A stretch of 64,000 nt of DNA from Aminobacter aminovorans. GTDB lineage: Bacteria > Pseudomonadota > Alphaproteobacteria > Rhizobiales > Rhizobiaceae. Location of the stretch: positions 1,751,501 to 1,815,500 of the forward strand of contig NZ_UFSM01000001.1 in assembly GCF_900445235.1 (NCBI RefSeq). The letters are read 5' to 3'. Each line of letters starts with the position of its first letter. The first letter of the stretch is position 1. This document shows positions 1 through 9,175 of this stretch, in pieces. A program made the translations under genes and the position numbers. Under the pieces are notes generated by a model, which made no database searches, was not told where the DNA came from, and saw only the letters and a program-made list of their open reading frames with translations.

Positions 1-321
1 TTGAGCTACCTGCACAAGCTGCCGCTCGACAAGGTCAAGATCGACCGCAGTTTCCTGGCCGATGTCGCCCAGAACCCACGTTCGCTGAAGCTGCTGAAGG
101 GCATTGTCGACCTGTCGCGCCCGCTCGGCCTGTCGGTCACCGTCGAAGGCGTCGAGACCTTCGAGCAACTCAAGATCCTCGCCGTCGAGGTTCATCCCGA
201 TCTCGTACAGGGCTTCCTGTTTGGCTCGGCGCTGTCGTCGTCCGGTATCGAGACCATGTCCAACACTGTCTGGCCCTTCGCCAAGGACATTGGTCTCGCA
301 CGCATTTCAGCCCGTCGTTGA
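1..321 (+). CDS. EAL-domain cyclic-di-GMP phosphodiesterase, C-terminal end (5' truncated by window)
   Basis: Only the last ~106 residues are present; the frame is open at the left edge, so the TTG at base 1 is not a real start. The fragment carries C-terminal EAL-domain signatures: KIDRSFL, the VEGVET loop with the glutamates that position the metal and loop 6 in this family, and the QGFLFG motif. EAL enzymes hydrolyse c-di-GMP to pGpG. Whether a GGDEF or sensor domain precedes it cannot be seen. The next gene starts 156 bases downstream on the same strand. Confidence 0.92.
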   Translation: MSYLHKLPLDKVKIDRSFLADVAQNPRSLKLLKGIVDLSRPLGLSVTVEGVETFEQLKILAVEVHPDLVQGFLFGSALSSSGIETMSNTVWPFAKDIGLARISARR

Positions 322-477
322 AGTAAGCAGGAGGGCAGCTCGCCCAAACGCCAAAAGCGCTTCATTATCCGTCGATTGTTAACCTTAACGGAAGGTAAAT
401 AGAGACAGTTTGAATTTCATCTTTACATAACCTCGTCCTCCGCTACCCTTCGACTGGGCGGAAGTACGGGGAATACC

Positions 478-1257
478 ATGACGATCCATCAAGCGACGTC
501 CGGCGGTGACGCCGACGTCAAGAGTGGCAGTGTGTCCGGTGGCGGCTCGAGTTTTGCGAGCCATGTTTCAAGTCTGCTCGAGCGGGCCGAATACCGGCGC
601 TGCGACAAGGGCGAGGACCTCGAAGACATCTACCGCCTCCGCTACAAGTCATACCGGCTGAGCGACATGGTCTCGGAAAACCCCGACCATATCATCCATG
701 ACGATCTCGATGATGCCGAGAACTGCTACAAATTCGGCATCTACATCGATGGCCACCTCGTCAGCACCCTGCGCATCCATCATGCCTGCCGCGAAACGCC
801 AGCATCCCCGTCGACGACTGTCTATGGCGACATCCTGCGTCCCCAGCTGGCAGCCGGCGCCAATTTCGTCGACCCCAGCCGCTTCGCGGCCGATCCGGAC
901 TGGTCGCGCGTCTATCCGCAGATACCCTATCTCACCTTGCGCCTGGCCGGCATGGCCTGCTTCTATTTCGACGCGCCATACTGCCTGTCGACCATTCGTC
1001 CCGAGCATGCTGGCTTCTACCGCCGCATCTACAAATCGGAGCAGATCGGCGAGTTGCGCGACTATCCCGGCCTCAACTATCGGGTCGTGCTCTACCGCGC
1101 CGACGTCAACAGCATCCGCGAGCGCTCGTTCCAGCGGTTCCCGTTTTTCAAGTCGACGCCGATGGAACAGCGGCTGATGTTCGGCCGGCAGCCGATGGGC
1201 GAGCTAGCGCCATTGACCATCCTGCCGACGGCAAAATATTTTCGCGAAGCCGCCTGA
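478..1257 (+). CDS. LuxI/FeeM-like N-acyl amino acid synthase (GNAT fold)
   Basis: 259 residues. An N-terminal Gly/Ser-rich stretch (about 1-30) is followed by an autoinducer-synthase-like core. Residues 51-60 (IYRLRYKSYR) resemble the RxR..F helix of LuxI proteins, residues 75-79 (DDLDD) the acidic patch, and GHLVSTLRIH (about 92-101) the strand with the conserved Arg. FeeM-type enzymes transfer acyl chains from acyl-ACP to an amino acid; LuxI types make acyl-homoserine lactones. The C-terminal part is unlike classic LuxI. No luxR gene is nearby. The ATG start has GGGGAA five bases upstream. The product is not predictable from sequence; the family call is firm and the chemistry is inferred. 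Confidence 0.75.
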   Translation: MTIHQATSGGDADVKSGSVSGGGSSFASHVSSLLERAEYRRCDKGEDLEDIYRLRYKSYRLSDMVSENPDHIIHDDLDDAENCYKFGIYIDGHLVSTLRIHHACRETPASPSTTVYGDILRPQLAAGANFVDPSRFAADPDWSRVYPQIPYLTLRLAGMACFYFDAPYCLSTIRPEHAGFYRRIYKSEQIGELRDYPGLNYRVVLYRADVNSIRERSFQRFPFFKSTPMEQRLMFGRQPMGELAPLTILPTAKYFREAA

Positions 1258-1304
1258 GCTTGGCGTAAGGTCGGCGGCGCTGTAGTCCGGACTCTGCGGG
1301 AACA

Positions 1305-2618
1305 ATGACGACGCCTGTGATCAAGCACCTTTTACGGGCGGCACTGCTGCTCGGGCTGACCCTGCCCGCGCCCGTGCGGGCCGCGGAAGACACGCTCGCA
1401 ATCGCCAACATGACCTTCCGCACCGGCCCGTTCGCCGAAGCCGGCACGCCGCTGATGGACGGACAGCGCGACTACATGCTGATGCTCAACGAGCGCGACG
1501 GCGGCATCAACGGCATCAAGCTGAACTACGACGAGTGCGAGACCGGCTTCAGCGTCGACAAGGCCGCCGAGTGCTACGACAAGGCCAAGGGGTCGAGCCT
1601 GGTCATCCAGCCCTGGTCGCCCGCCATCACGCTCGAACTGCTACCGAAGGCCAGCGCCGACAAGGTGCCGCTGCTCGCGCCTGGATACGGCTTCTCGGCG
1701 ATATCAGACGGCAAGCGTTTTCCCTGGGCCTTCAATCCACCGGTCAGCTACTGGGACGGCGCCTCGATGATGCTCAAGGGCATATCGGGCGACGACCTGG
1801 ACAGTCTGCGCGGCAAGAAGATCGTGCTACTGCATCTCGACGGTGCTTATGGCGAGGAGCCGATCGCGCTGCTCCAGGCCTATGCCGACAGTTTTGACTT
1901 CACGCTGCTGCCCGTGCCGGTGGCGGCCAAGGAGATGCAGAGCCAGTCGGCGCAATGGGCGAAGATCAAGGCCGAGCGTCCCGATTTCGTGCTGTTGTGG
2001 GGCTGGGGCGCGATGAATGCCGGCGCCTTGGCCGAGGCGGAAAAATCCGGCTTTGCGATGGATAGGCTGGTTGGCATCTGGTGGTCGGCCAACGACGATG
2101 ACCTCAAGCTGGCGGGCGAAGCCGCGAAGGGCTATCGCGCCCTGTCGTGGAACCTGCCCGTACCGGATGCCGAGGCGATCAAGGACATTCGCAAATACGT
2201 CATCGACGCGGGCAAGTCGCAGACGCCGGTCGAAGCGCTCGACAAGCACTACTACCAGCGCGGCGTGCTTGTCTCGATGTTGTCGGCCGAGGCGATCAAG
2301 GCAGCCCAGGAGCATTTCGACAAAAGGCTGATCAGCAGCGAACAGATGCGCTGGGGGCTGGAGAACCTCAAGATCGACGACGCCAGGCTGGCGGCCCTTG
2401 GTATGACCGGCATGGTCGGCCCGTTCGCCACCTCCTGCGCCAGCCATTCCGGAAATGGCAGCGCCTGGCTGGTGCAGTGGGACGGCAGCCGCTTCGTCAA
2501 GGCATCACAGGCGCTGACCGCCGACCGTGAGATGATCGCGCCGCTGGTCGATCAGGAGGCCGGCAAGTTCGCGACTGCACACGCGCCATGGCCGCTCAAC
2601 GACGCCTGCAAGGAGTAG
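1305..2618 (+). CDS. Periplasmic substrate-binding protein, branched-chain amino acid type (Peripla_BP_6)
   Basis: 437 residues with a Sec signal peptide (KHLLRAALLLGLTLPAPVRA, cleavage after about residue 26). The mature protein opens with LAIANMTFRTGPFAEAG, the first beta strand of LivJ/UrtA-type receptors, followed by the GxPLMDGQRDYM helix and the INGIKL strand. Such receptors normally feed a LivHMGF transporter, but no permease or ATPase gene follows, so this is an orphan receptor. It lies 47 bases after the acyl-amino-acid synthase gene and probably shares its transcript. Ligand unknown. Confidence 0.82.
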   Translation: MTTPVIKHLLRAALLLGLTLPAPVRAAEDTLAIANMTFRTGPFAEAGTPLMDGQRDYMLMLNERDGGINGIKLNYDECETGFSVDKAAECYDKAKGSSLVIQPWSPAITLELLPKASADKVPLLAPGYGFSAISDGKRFPWAFNPPVSYWDGASMMLKGISGDDLDSLRGKKIVLLHLDGAYGEEPIALLQAYADSFDFTLLPVPVAAKEMQSQSAQWAKIKAERPDFVLLWGWGAMNAGALAEAEKSGFAMDRLVGIWWSANDDDLKLAGEAAKGYRALSWNLPVPDAEAIKDIRKYVIDAGKSQTPVEALDKHYYQRGVLVSMLSAEAIKAAQEHFDKRLISSEQMRWGLENLKIDDARLAALGMTGMVGPFATSCASHSGNGSAWLVQWDGSRFVKASQALTADREMIAPLVDQEAGKFATAHAPWPLNDACKE

Positions 2619-3029
2619 CTTTCTTCCAGGGCGCGGTGATCGGCGTTCGCCATGGCTGCGTCCCAAGTCCGATTGGGTGACGTGTCCCCGGTCCGCCACT
2701 ATCCCGACGGCCGAAGCCACGCGTCGTGCAATCGGAAAGCCCACGGCTCCGGGCCAAACGGCCCCGAATTGAGGCCAAACCGGCCTTTCGCCAGGCGTCC
2801 GGCATGCCCTTGAGCAACGGGCCGGTCGCCATTTCGCAGCCATCGCCATCCCGGCACTGCGATATCAGTCATCGCTTTGACCACAAACGGCTTGCGTTTG
2901 ATCAAATGAGCAGTTATTTCCCCGTTGGGGATTGATAATCTTGTCGCAGCCAAAGGGGCAATCTTTCCATTGCCCTGCAGCGCGCATTTAGGTATGTGCC
3001 CTTGAACTCGTTTTCCGGAGGGGACTCTC
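2619..3029. other. 411-base gene-free stretch
   Basis: I see no convincing coding region here; the short frames have atypical composition and no ribosome-binding site. The last ~150 bases are AT-richer and must hold the promoter of the oxidase subunit IV gene. A TTTGATCAAA palindrome lies near 2897-2906, but it is not a full FNR/FixK box (TTGAT-N4-ATCAA). Confidence 0.5.
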
Positions 3030-3278
3030 ATGGCTGATAACACGCCGACCGGCCCGATCGAACTTGGCGCCCAGATGGACTATGCCGAGCACGAGAAAAC
3101 CTATTCGATGTTCATTATGCTGTCCAAATACGGCACCCTGGTCTGCGTCGCGCTGATGATTTCCATGGCCTTCGGCTTCTTCACGCCGGCCGGGTTCTTT
3201 TCCAGCGTCGTGCTGTTCCTGATCATCTGCGGCGTCGGCGGCTACCTGCTGCGCGACGTGCCTACCCACATTCGCTGA
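3030..3278 (+). CDS. aa3-type cytochrome c oxidase subunit IV
   Basis: 82 residues: a hydrophilic N-terminus followed by two hydrophobic segments (about 31-48 and 54-75). The YAEHEKTYSMF segment before the first membrane helix is typical of the alphaproteobacterial COX_aa3_sub4 family, small proteins of the aa3 oxidase in the inner membrane. A strong Shine-Dalgarno (GGAGGGG) precedes the ATG. The catalytic subunits are not nearby, as is usual for this gene. It lies upstream of the transhydrogenase operon but is separated from it by 289 bases without a visible gene. Confidence 0.9.
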   Translation: MADNTPTGPIELGAQMDYAEHEKTYSMFIMLSKYGTLVCVALMISMAFGFFTPAGFFSSVVLFLIICGVGGYLLRDVPTHIR

Positions 3279-3567
3279 TTGATTTCCTGGCAGTCGCCGG
3301 GGTTCCCGCGCCGGTTCGTGTCACGGCCAATTTCCGGTCGAGGCTGAACGGGCGATCTTCATACGAAGAACGTGGACCGAACGCGGCTGCACGCAATAAC
3401 CTTGCCGGCGAAGCGCCCGGCAAGGCATGGTCCTGATAAGTTTTTGGTACGGGTGCGTCGGCGGTCTCTTCGTCACTACCCATTAGATTTCGTTGGTAAG
3501 GCGCCGACGCGTCTGTGTGCGTCCGGCACTTTACGTTTGGTAAGGTTCCAGCCGAAAGGACGTCACG

Positions 3568-4929
3568 GTGGGCCAGACGATATTCATACCCAGAGAGCTT
3601 GATGAGATTGAGAGCCGTGTGGGGGCTTCACCGGATACGGTGAAACGCCTTGTGGGTCTTGGTTTTGCGGTTGTTGTGGAGACGGGTGCCGGCACCTTGT
3701 CGCGCATTCCCGATGCCGATTATGCGGCGGTGGGGGCTGTCATCGGCAAAGCCGGCGATGCCTCGAAAGCCGATGTCGTGCTGAAGGTGCGCCGTCCCTC
3801 GGAGGCCGAGGTCAAGGGCTACAAGCCAGGGGCTGCGGTGCTTGCCACCATGGATCCTTATGGCAACGAGGCCGGTGTGGCGGCGATGGCCAAGGCCGGG
3901 GTGACGGCGTTTGCCATGGAGTTCATGCCGCGCATCACCCGAGCCCAGGTGATGGACGTTCTGTCGTCGCAGGCAAATCTCGCCGGCTATCAGGCGGTCA
4001 TCGACGGTGCTTCGGAATATGACCGGGCGCTGCCGATGATGATGACGGCAGCCGGTACTGTTCCTGCGGCCAAGGTGTTCATCATGGGCGTCGGCGTTGC
4101 CGGCCTGCAGGCGATCGCCACCGCACGCCGCATGGGCGCGATCGTCACCGCCACCGACGTGCGTCCGGCGGTCAAGGAACAGGTCGCCTCGCTCGGCGCA
4201 AAGTTCCTCGCCGTCGAGGACGAGGAGTTCAAGGCAGCGGAGACCGCCGGCGGCTACGCCAAGGAGATGTCCAAGGAGTATCAGGCCAAGCAGGCGGCGC
4301 TGACCGCCGAGCACATCGCCAAGCAGGACATCGTCATCACCACCGCCCTGATCCCGGGCCGTCCGGCGCCGAAGCTGGTGTCGGCGGCTATGGTCGCCTC
4401 GATGAAGCCGGGTTCGGTGCTTGTCGACCTCGCTGTCGAGCGCGGCGGCAATGTCGAGGGTGCGCAAGCCGGCAAGGTGGTGACGACCGCCAATGGCGTG
4501 AAGATCGTCGGCCATCTCAACGTGCCGGGCCGGGTCGCTGCGTCCGCCTCGCTGCTTTACGCCAAGAACCTGTTCGCCTTCCTCGAGACCATGGTCGACA
4601 AGGCAGCAAAGCAGATCGTCATCAATCGCGACGACGAGCTGGTCAAGGCCACCATGCTGACCGACGGCGGCAAGATCGTTCACCCCAACTTCGCCAATGC
4701 GGCGGCTGCAGCTGCAGTGGAAAAGCCAAAGCCGATCGTTGCGGGCCAGAACCGTGGCGACGACCCGGCGACCGATAGCGCAGCACCTGCCAAGGCTGAG
4801 CCGAAGAAGCCGGCCGCCGCCAACGCGGACAAACCGGCCGCCAAGAAACCAGCCGCCAAGAAATCGGTCGAGAAGAAACCGGTCGAGAAGGCCGCGGCCA
4901 AGAAGTCGTCCAAGCAGGGAGACGCATGA
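3568..4929 (+). CDS. pntAA: Re/Si-specific NAD(P)+ transhydrogenase subunit alpha, part 1 (NAD-binding dI)
   Basis: 453 residues from a GTG start with GAAAGGA seven bases upstream. This is the soluble dI domain that binds NAD(H) and passes hydride to the NADP(H) domain of PntB, driven by proton flow. The Rossmann motif GVGVAG is at 174-179 and the TDVRP acidic end of the second strand at 196-200. The core ends near residue 375. It is followed by a tail of about 70 residues with repeated Lys-Lys-Pro-Ala-Ala units, which is longer than usual for the split form. The next gene overlaps it by 4 bases (ATGA). Confidence 0.96.
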   Translation: MGQTIFIPRELDEIESRVGASPDTVKRLVGLGFAVVVETGAGTLSRIPDADYAAVGAVIGKAGDASKADVVLKVRRPSEAEVKGYKPGAAVLATMDPYGNEAGVAAMAKAGVTAFAMEFMPRITRAQVMDVLSSQANLAGYQAVIDGASEYDRALPMMMTAAGTVPAAKVFIMGVGVAGLQAIATARRMGAIVTATDVRPAVKEQVASLGAKFLAVEDEEFKAAETAGGYAKEMSKEYQAKQAALTAEHIAKQDIVITTALIPGRPAPKLVSAAMVASMKPGSVLVDLAVERGGNVEGAQAGKVVTTANGVKIVGHLNVPGRVAASASLLYAKNLFAFLETMVDKAAKQIVINRDDELVKATMLTDGGKIVHPNFANAAAAAAVEKPKPIVAGQNRGDDPATDSAAPAKAEPKKPAAANADKPAAKKPAAKKSVEKKPVEKAAAKKSSKQGDA

Positions 4930-5351
4930 TGGAAGGTCTTCAGAAAGCCCTCGACCAGCTCGACCAGGCGGTCGCCGCCGTCCGGCTCGGTGTCCAGGAT
5001 CTCGCCACATCAGAAGGTGCGGCGGAAGCCGCCGGCAATGCGGCACATGCCGTCACTGGCGGTGCGGTCGACCCGTTCGTGTTCCGCTTCGCCATCTTCG
5101 TTTTGGCGATCTTCGTCGGCTACTACGTCGTCTGGTCGGTGACGCCTGCGCTGCACACGCCTTTGATGGCCGTGACCAACGCGATCTCCTCGGTCATCGT
5201 CGTCGGTGCGCTGCTGGCCGTCGGCATCGCCGCCTCCGGCCTTGCCACCGGCTTCGGCTTCGTCGCCCTGGTGCTGGCCTCGGTCAACATCTTCGGCGGC
5301 TTCCTCGTCACCCAGCGCATGCTGGCGATGTACAAGAAGAAGGACAAGTGA
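4926..5351 (+). CDS. pntAB: NAD(P)+ transhydrogenase subunit alpha, part 2 (membrane)
   Basis: 141 residues. A helical N-terminal segment (about 1-38) is followed by three to four hydrophobic segments from about residue 55, including [38 protein letters not shown] and a final helix ending [13 protein letters not shown]. It forms part of the proton channel (domain dII) together with PntB. Two in-frame ATG codons (4926 and 4929) are possible starts; the first gives the classic ATGA overlap with pntAA. pntB begins one base after the stop. Confidence 0.95.
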   Translation: MMEGLQKALDQLDQAVAAVRLGVQDLATSEGAAEAAGNAAHAVTGGAVDPFVFRFAIFVLAIFVGYYVVWSVTPALHTPLMAVTNAISSVIVVGALLAVGIAASGLATGFGFVALVLASVNIFGGFLVTQRMLAMYKKKDK

Positions 5352-5352
5352 C

Positions 5353-6750
5353 GTGACCCTGAACCTTGCTTCCTTCCTCTATCTCGTCTCCGGCATCCTG
5401 TTCATCCTGGCGCTGCGCGGCCTGTCGCATCCGACCACCAGCCGCAAGGGCAACACCTACGGCATGGTCGGCATGGGCATCGCCATCGTGACCACGCTGG
5501 CGCTGGCCAAGCCCTCTGCCACCGGCCTCGGCCTGATCGTGCTCGGCCTCGCCATCGGCGGCGGTGTCGGTGCTGTCACCGCCCGACGCATCGCCATGAC
5601 CTCGATGCCGCAGCTTGTCGCTGCCTTCCACAGCCTCGTCGGCATGGCCGCCGTGATGGTCGCAGCCGCAGCCATCTATGCACCGGAAAGCTTCGGCATC
5701 GGTGCCGTCGGCGCCATCCACGGCCAGGCGCTTGTCGAGATGAGCCTTGGCGTTGCCATCGGCGCCATCACGTTTACCGGCTCGGTCATCGCCTTCCTCA
5801 AGCTCGATGGCCGCATGTCGGGCAAGCCGATCATGCTGCCGGCCCGCCACCTGATCAACGCTGCCCTCGGCATCGGCCTGGTCGTCCTGATCGTGCTGTT
5901 GGTCACCACCCAGTCGACCACCATCTTCTGGCTGATCGTGGCACTGTCGCTTGCGCTGGGCGTGCTCTTGATCATCCCGATCGGCGGCGCCGACATGCCT
6001 GTCGTGGTGTCGATGCTCAACTCCTATTCGGGCTGGGCGGCAGCGGCACTCGGCTTCACGCTGGGCAATCTCGCGCTGATCATCACCGGTGCGCTGGTCG
6101 GCTCCTCGGGTGCGATCCTGTCCTACATCATGTGCAAGGGCATGAACCGCTCGTTCATCTCGGTCATATTGGGCGGCTTCGGCGGCGAGACGGCGGCAGC
6201 TGTCGACGACGGCATCCAGCGCACGGTTAAGACAGGTGCTGCCGACGACGCGGCCTATCTGATGATGAACGCCCAGAAGGTCATCATCGTGCCGGGCTAC
6301 GGCATGGCTGTGGCCCAGGCCCAGCACGCGCTGCGCGAGATGGCCGACAAGCTCAAGGCCAATGGCGTGGAAGTCAAATACGCCATCCACCCGGTTGCCG
6401 GCCGCATGCCCGGTCACATGAACGTGCTGCTTGCCGAGGCCAATGTGCCTTATGACGAGGTCTTCGAACTCGAAGACATCAACTCGGAGTTCTCGCAGGC
6501 CGACGTCGCTTATGTCATCGGCGCCAACGACGTCACCAACCCGTCGGCGCGTGACGACAAGAGCTCGCCGATCTATGGCATGCCGATCCTCGACGTCGAC
6601 AAGGCCCGCACCTGCCTGTTCGTCAAGCGCTCACTCGGCTCCGGCTATGCCGGCATCGACAACACGCTGTTCTACAAGGACGGCACCATGATGCTGCTCG
6701 GCGACGCAAAGAAGATGACCGAAGAAATCGTCAAGGCCATGGATCACTGA
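5353..6750 (+). CDS. pntB: NAD(P)+ transhydrogenase subunit beta
   Basis: 465 residues from the GTG one base after pntAB; the frame stays open upstream, but this start gives the normal family length. The N-terminal two-thirds is membrane-embedded dII with about nine hydrophobic helices. The C-terminal dIII domain holds the NADP(H) site: VPGYGMAVAQAQ, GRMPGHMNVLLAEA, GANDVTNP and KRSLGSGYAG are all present. The complex makes NADPH at the expense of the proton gradient in the inner membrane. An intrinsic terminator follows the stop codon. Confidence 0.97.
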   Translation: MTLNLASFLYLVSGILFILALRGLSHPTTSRKGNTYGMVGMGIAIVTTLALAKPSATGLGLIVLGLAIGGGVGAVTARRIAMTSMPQLVAAFHSLVGMAAVMVAAAAIYAPESFGIGAVGAIHGQALVEMSLGVAIGAITFTGSVIAFLKLDGRMSGKPIMLPARHLINAALGIGLVVLIVLLVTTQSTTIFWLIVALSLALGVLLIIPIGGADMPVVVSMLNSYSGWAAAALGFTLGNLALIITGALVGSSGAILSYIMCKGMNRSFISVILGGFGGETAAAVDDGIQRTVKTGAADDAAYLMMNAQKVIIVPGYGMAVAQAQHALREMADKLKANGVEVKYAIHPVAGRMPGHMNVLLAEANVPYDEVFELEDINSEFSQADVAYVIGANDVTNPSARDDKSSPIYGMPILDVDKARTCLFVKRSLGSGYAGIDNTLFYKDGTMMLLGDAKKMTEEIVKAMDH

Positions 6751-6781
6751 GCCAAAGGTTCAGCCATCCACCGCGACAAAC

Positions 6782-6809
6782 AAAAGCCCGGCAGAGCCCG
6801 GGCTTTTTT
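6782..6809 (+). terminator. Rho-independent terminator after pntB
   Basis: A 7-bp GC-rich stem (AGCCCGG / CCGGGCT) with a 6-base loop is followed by a run of six T. It lies 31 bases after the pntB stop and closes the pnt operon. Confidence 0.9.
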
Positions 6810-6878
6810 GTTGGCTGGAACTGACATAGGCTGCATGCGCTTGCTGAATAGTCTTCGCTTTATCAGGGGGATTTGCGA

Positions 6879-8378
6879 ATGAACGTCAGCCCTCAGTCTA
6901 TCCGCCCGCCGGCCTCGGAAACCAAGCGCCAGGCGGTGGTGATTGTCCACGGCATGGGCGAGCAGCGCCCTATGGACACCATCCGCGGCTTCGTCGGTGC
7001 TGTCTGGAGTTCCGACCTCAGCCGTACCGAGGGCATGCGAGAACGAGTGCGCAAGCCTGATCCGGATGGCACAGGCGAAATTAACAAAAGCTGGGTTCAC
7101 CCCGACAGCCGCGCGCGCTCCTACGAACTGCGCCGTATCACCACTCCTCACGACATCAAAGGGCTGCGGACCGAGTTCTATGAACTCTACTGGTCCGACA
7201 TCACTCAGGGTACCACCGTCCAGCGCCTCGTGGCCTGGGTGAAGGGCCTGTTGCTGCGCAAATGGTCTGATGTGCCCGGGGACGCGCGGCCGCTTTACAT
7301 CGCTGCCTGGGCGGTCACCGCAATGATTGCCACGCTGCTGGTCGTGCCAAATCTGATCGAGTGGTTCGGGTTGGGCAAGGTGCTCTTCCCCGGTTGGGTG
7401 TGGAGCATCGCCGCCGTCTTTGTCGGCTGGCTGGTCAGCCAGTTCCTGGTGCCCTATTTCGGCGATGTCGCCATCTATGTCAGGGCCGAACCCGACACCA
7501 TCGCCAAGCGCACCGAGGTCCGGGAGAGGGGGCTTGCGCTGCTGCGTGGGTTGAATGACGACCCGACCTATGACCGCATTGTCGTGGCAGCCCACAGCCT
7601 CGGTACTATCGTTGCCTACGACATATTGCAGCTGTTGTGGGCCGAGCGTGCGCCGAGCGGCCGCAATCGGCGCACCGAGCCGGAATTGCTCAAGGCATTC
7701 CGCGCCGTGGGCAAGAAGGCGTTGCCGATCGACAGCACCGCGCGTGCCAAGGTCACGATGGATGCTGCACAGCTCGACGAGTATCGCCTGCTGCAATGGC
7801 AACTCTACCGACAACTGCGCACCGCCCCGTCGGACAAGCTCGGCAGCTGGAAGGTCAGCGATTTCGTCACCTTCGGCAGTCCGCTGACCCATGCCGAATT
7901 CCTGGTCACGCACAATGCCGCCGACTTCGCCAAGGCGGTCGACGAACGGCTGCTGTCGACCTGCCCGCCGGTGTCGGAGGGCAAGAGCCCTAATATCCTC
8001 TATCCCTCTCGGTCGCCTAGATACCCGCACCACGCGGCCGTCTTTTCCGCCACGCGCTGGACCAACATACACGACAAGGGCAATGGCTGGCTGACCGGTG
8101 ATCCGATCTCCGGGCCGCTGGTCGAGAATTTCGGCCCCGGCATCCTCAACATCCAGGTCAGCCTGAGCTGGGCGCTCGGGCGTATCTTCACCCACACCAA
8201 TTATTGGTCGACGGCAGCCCAGGGCTGGGAGGTGCTGCCATCGGGCGAACGTGGTCCGCGCAGTCATCTCGACGTGTTGCGCGACGCCGTCGACCTCGGC
8301 CGCACGTCCGATCCGCTGCCGCCGGCGCCAACACCGGCAATTCGACGGCGCATGAAGCCGGCTGGCTCGACAGTCTAA
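6879..8378 (+). CDS. Membrane-anchored alpha/beta-hydrolase-like protein of unknown function
   Basis: 499 residues from the ATG at 6879, chosen because CAGGGGG lies eight bases upstream; a TTG two codons earlier is also possible. VVIVHGMGEQR (about 20-30) is an oxyanion-type HG motif, and AAHSLGTIVAYD places a GxSxG-like nucleophile at Ser240. Two hydrophobic segments (about 140-160 and 172-194) lie between them, so the catalytic part would be split by a membrane hairpin. A late NIHDKGNGW segment could supply the histidine. Hydrolase fold is likely; the substrate is unknown. The end overlaps the convergent lysE-type gene by 4 bases. Confidence 0.65.
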   Translation: MNVSPQSIRPPASETKRQAVVIVHGMGEQRPMDTIRGFVGAVWSSDLSRTEGMRERVRKPDPDGTGEINKSWVHPDSRARSYELRRITTPHDIKGLRTEFYELYWSDITQGTTVQRLVAWVKGLLLRKWSDVPGDARPLYIAAWAVTAMIATLLVVPNLIEWFGLGKVLFPGWVWSIAAVFVGWLVSQFLVPYFGDVAIYVRAEPDTIAKRTEVRERGLALLRGLNDDPTYDRIVVAAHSLGTIVAYDILQLLWAERAPSGRNRRTEPELLKAFRAVGKKALPIDSTARAKVTMDAAQLDEYRLLQWQLYRQLRTAPSDKLGSWKVSDFVTFGSPLTHAEFLVTHNAADFAKAVDERLLSTCPPVSEGKSPNILYPSRSPRYPHHAAVFSATRWTNIHDKGNGWLTGDPISGPLVENFGPGILNIQVSLSWALGRIFTHTNYWSTAAQGWEVLPSGERGPRSHLDVLRDAVDLGRTSDPLPPAPTPAIRRRMKPAGSTV

Positions 8379-9007
8379 CGCTGGGCTTCGGTCGCCATCT
8401 TTACGGCCATGCCGGCGAGTACCGTGCCCATCAACCAGCGTTGCACTGCGACCCAACCCGGGTTGCTGGCGAGGAAGGTCGAGATCGAGCCGGCAGAGAT
8501 GGCGATGAGTGCGTTGACGGTGACGCTGATCGAGATCTGGATCGTGCCGAGCACGAGAAGCTGTGTCAGCACGCTGCCGTCGGCCGGATCGATGAACTGC
8601 GGCAGCAGCGACAGATAGAGCACTGCTACCTTGGGGTTCAGCAGATTGGTCAGAAAGCCCATTGCAAACAGCTTCCGCGGCGTATCCTTGGGCAACTGCC
8701 GCACATGAAAGGGCGAGTGTCCGCCTGGGCGTAGCGCCTGCCAGGCGAGCCAGAGCAGATAGGCGGCACCGGCGAAGCGGATTGCGTCATAGGCGTAGGG
8801 AACGGCGAAAATCAGCGCCGTGATGCCGAAGGCCGCGCACAGCATGTAGACGACGAAGCCGAGCGCCACTCCGCATAGCGAGATCAGGCCGGCCTTGGGT
8901 CCCTGGCTTAGCGAGCGCGATACCAGGTAGATCATGTTGGGGCCCGGTGTCAGCACCATGCCAAGGGCAATGGCTGCAAATGCGATCAGGCTGGCTGTCT
9001 CGGGCAT
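8375..9007 (-). CDS. LysE/RhtB-family amino acid exporter
   Basis: 210 residues from the ATG at 9007; a second ATG at 9013 lies directly against GGAGAGA, so the inner one has the better spacing. The N-terminal IALGMVLTPGPNMIYL segment with the conserved TPGPN motif is the family hallmark, followed by about five more hydrophobic helices and the GFLTNLLNPKVAVLYLSLLP motif. Family members export amino acids or homoserine-type metabolites across the inner membrane. The gene stands alone, convergent with the hydrolase-like gene. Confidence 0.93.
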   Translation of the reverse strand: MPETASLIAFAAIALGMVLTPGPNMIYLVSRSLSQGPKAGLISLCGVALGFVVYMLCAAFGITALIFAVPYAYDAIRFAGAAYLLWLAWQALRPGGHSPFHVRQLPKDTPRKLFAMGFLTNLLNPKVAVLYLSLLPQFIDPADGSVLTQLLVLGTIQISISVTVNALIAISAGSISTFLASNPGWVAVQRWLMGTVLAGMAVKMATEAQR

Positions 9008-9175
9008 GCGCATTCTCTCCGCGCTGGACCTCCAGCTGGGCGCAGAAGTGCCCGGAAATCTCGAGCCGGGGAAGAGGGCAGGTGCGGTAGAACGATTGCG
9101 GCAGATGCCGGTTTATACAGACGAAGGATGCCGGAGCGCTGTTCGCGCCCCGGCACATTGAAAATGGTGACGCAA

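Noticed and set aside
2897..2906. TTTGATCAAA as an FNR/FixK box for the oxidase gene
   Set aside because: The site lacks the N4 spacer of TTGAT-N4-ATCAA and stands over 100 bases from the start; a chance palindrome is as likely.
2726..2935. 69-codon frame in the gap before the oxidase subunit gene
   Set aside because: No ribosome-binding site, Arg/Ser/Pro-rich shadow-like composition, no similarity recognised.
3372..3602. 76-codon frame before pntAA
   Set aside because: Overlaps the pntAA start and has no ribosome-binding site or family look.
3628..5046. 472-codon open frame on the minus strand
   Set aside because: It is antisense to pntAA, whose family motifs and start are certain. High-GC codon use creates such frames; residue content is His/Arg/Gly-rich without domains.
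6744..8456. 570-codon open frame on the minus strand
   Set aside because: Antisense to the hydrolase-like gene, which has a good ribosome-binding site and motifs; no recognisable domain.
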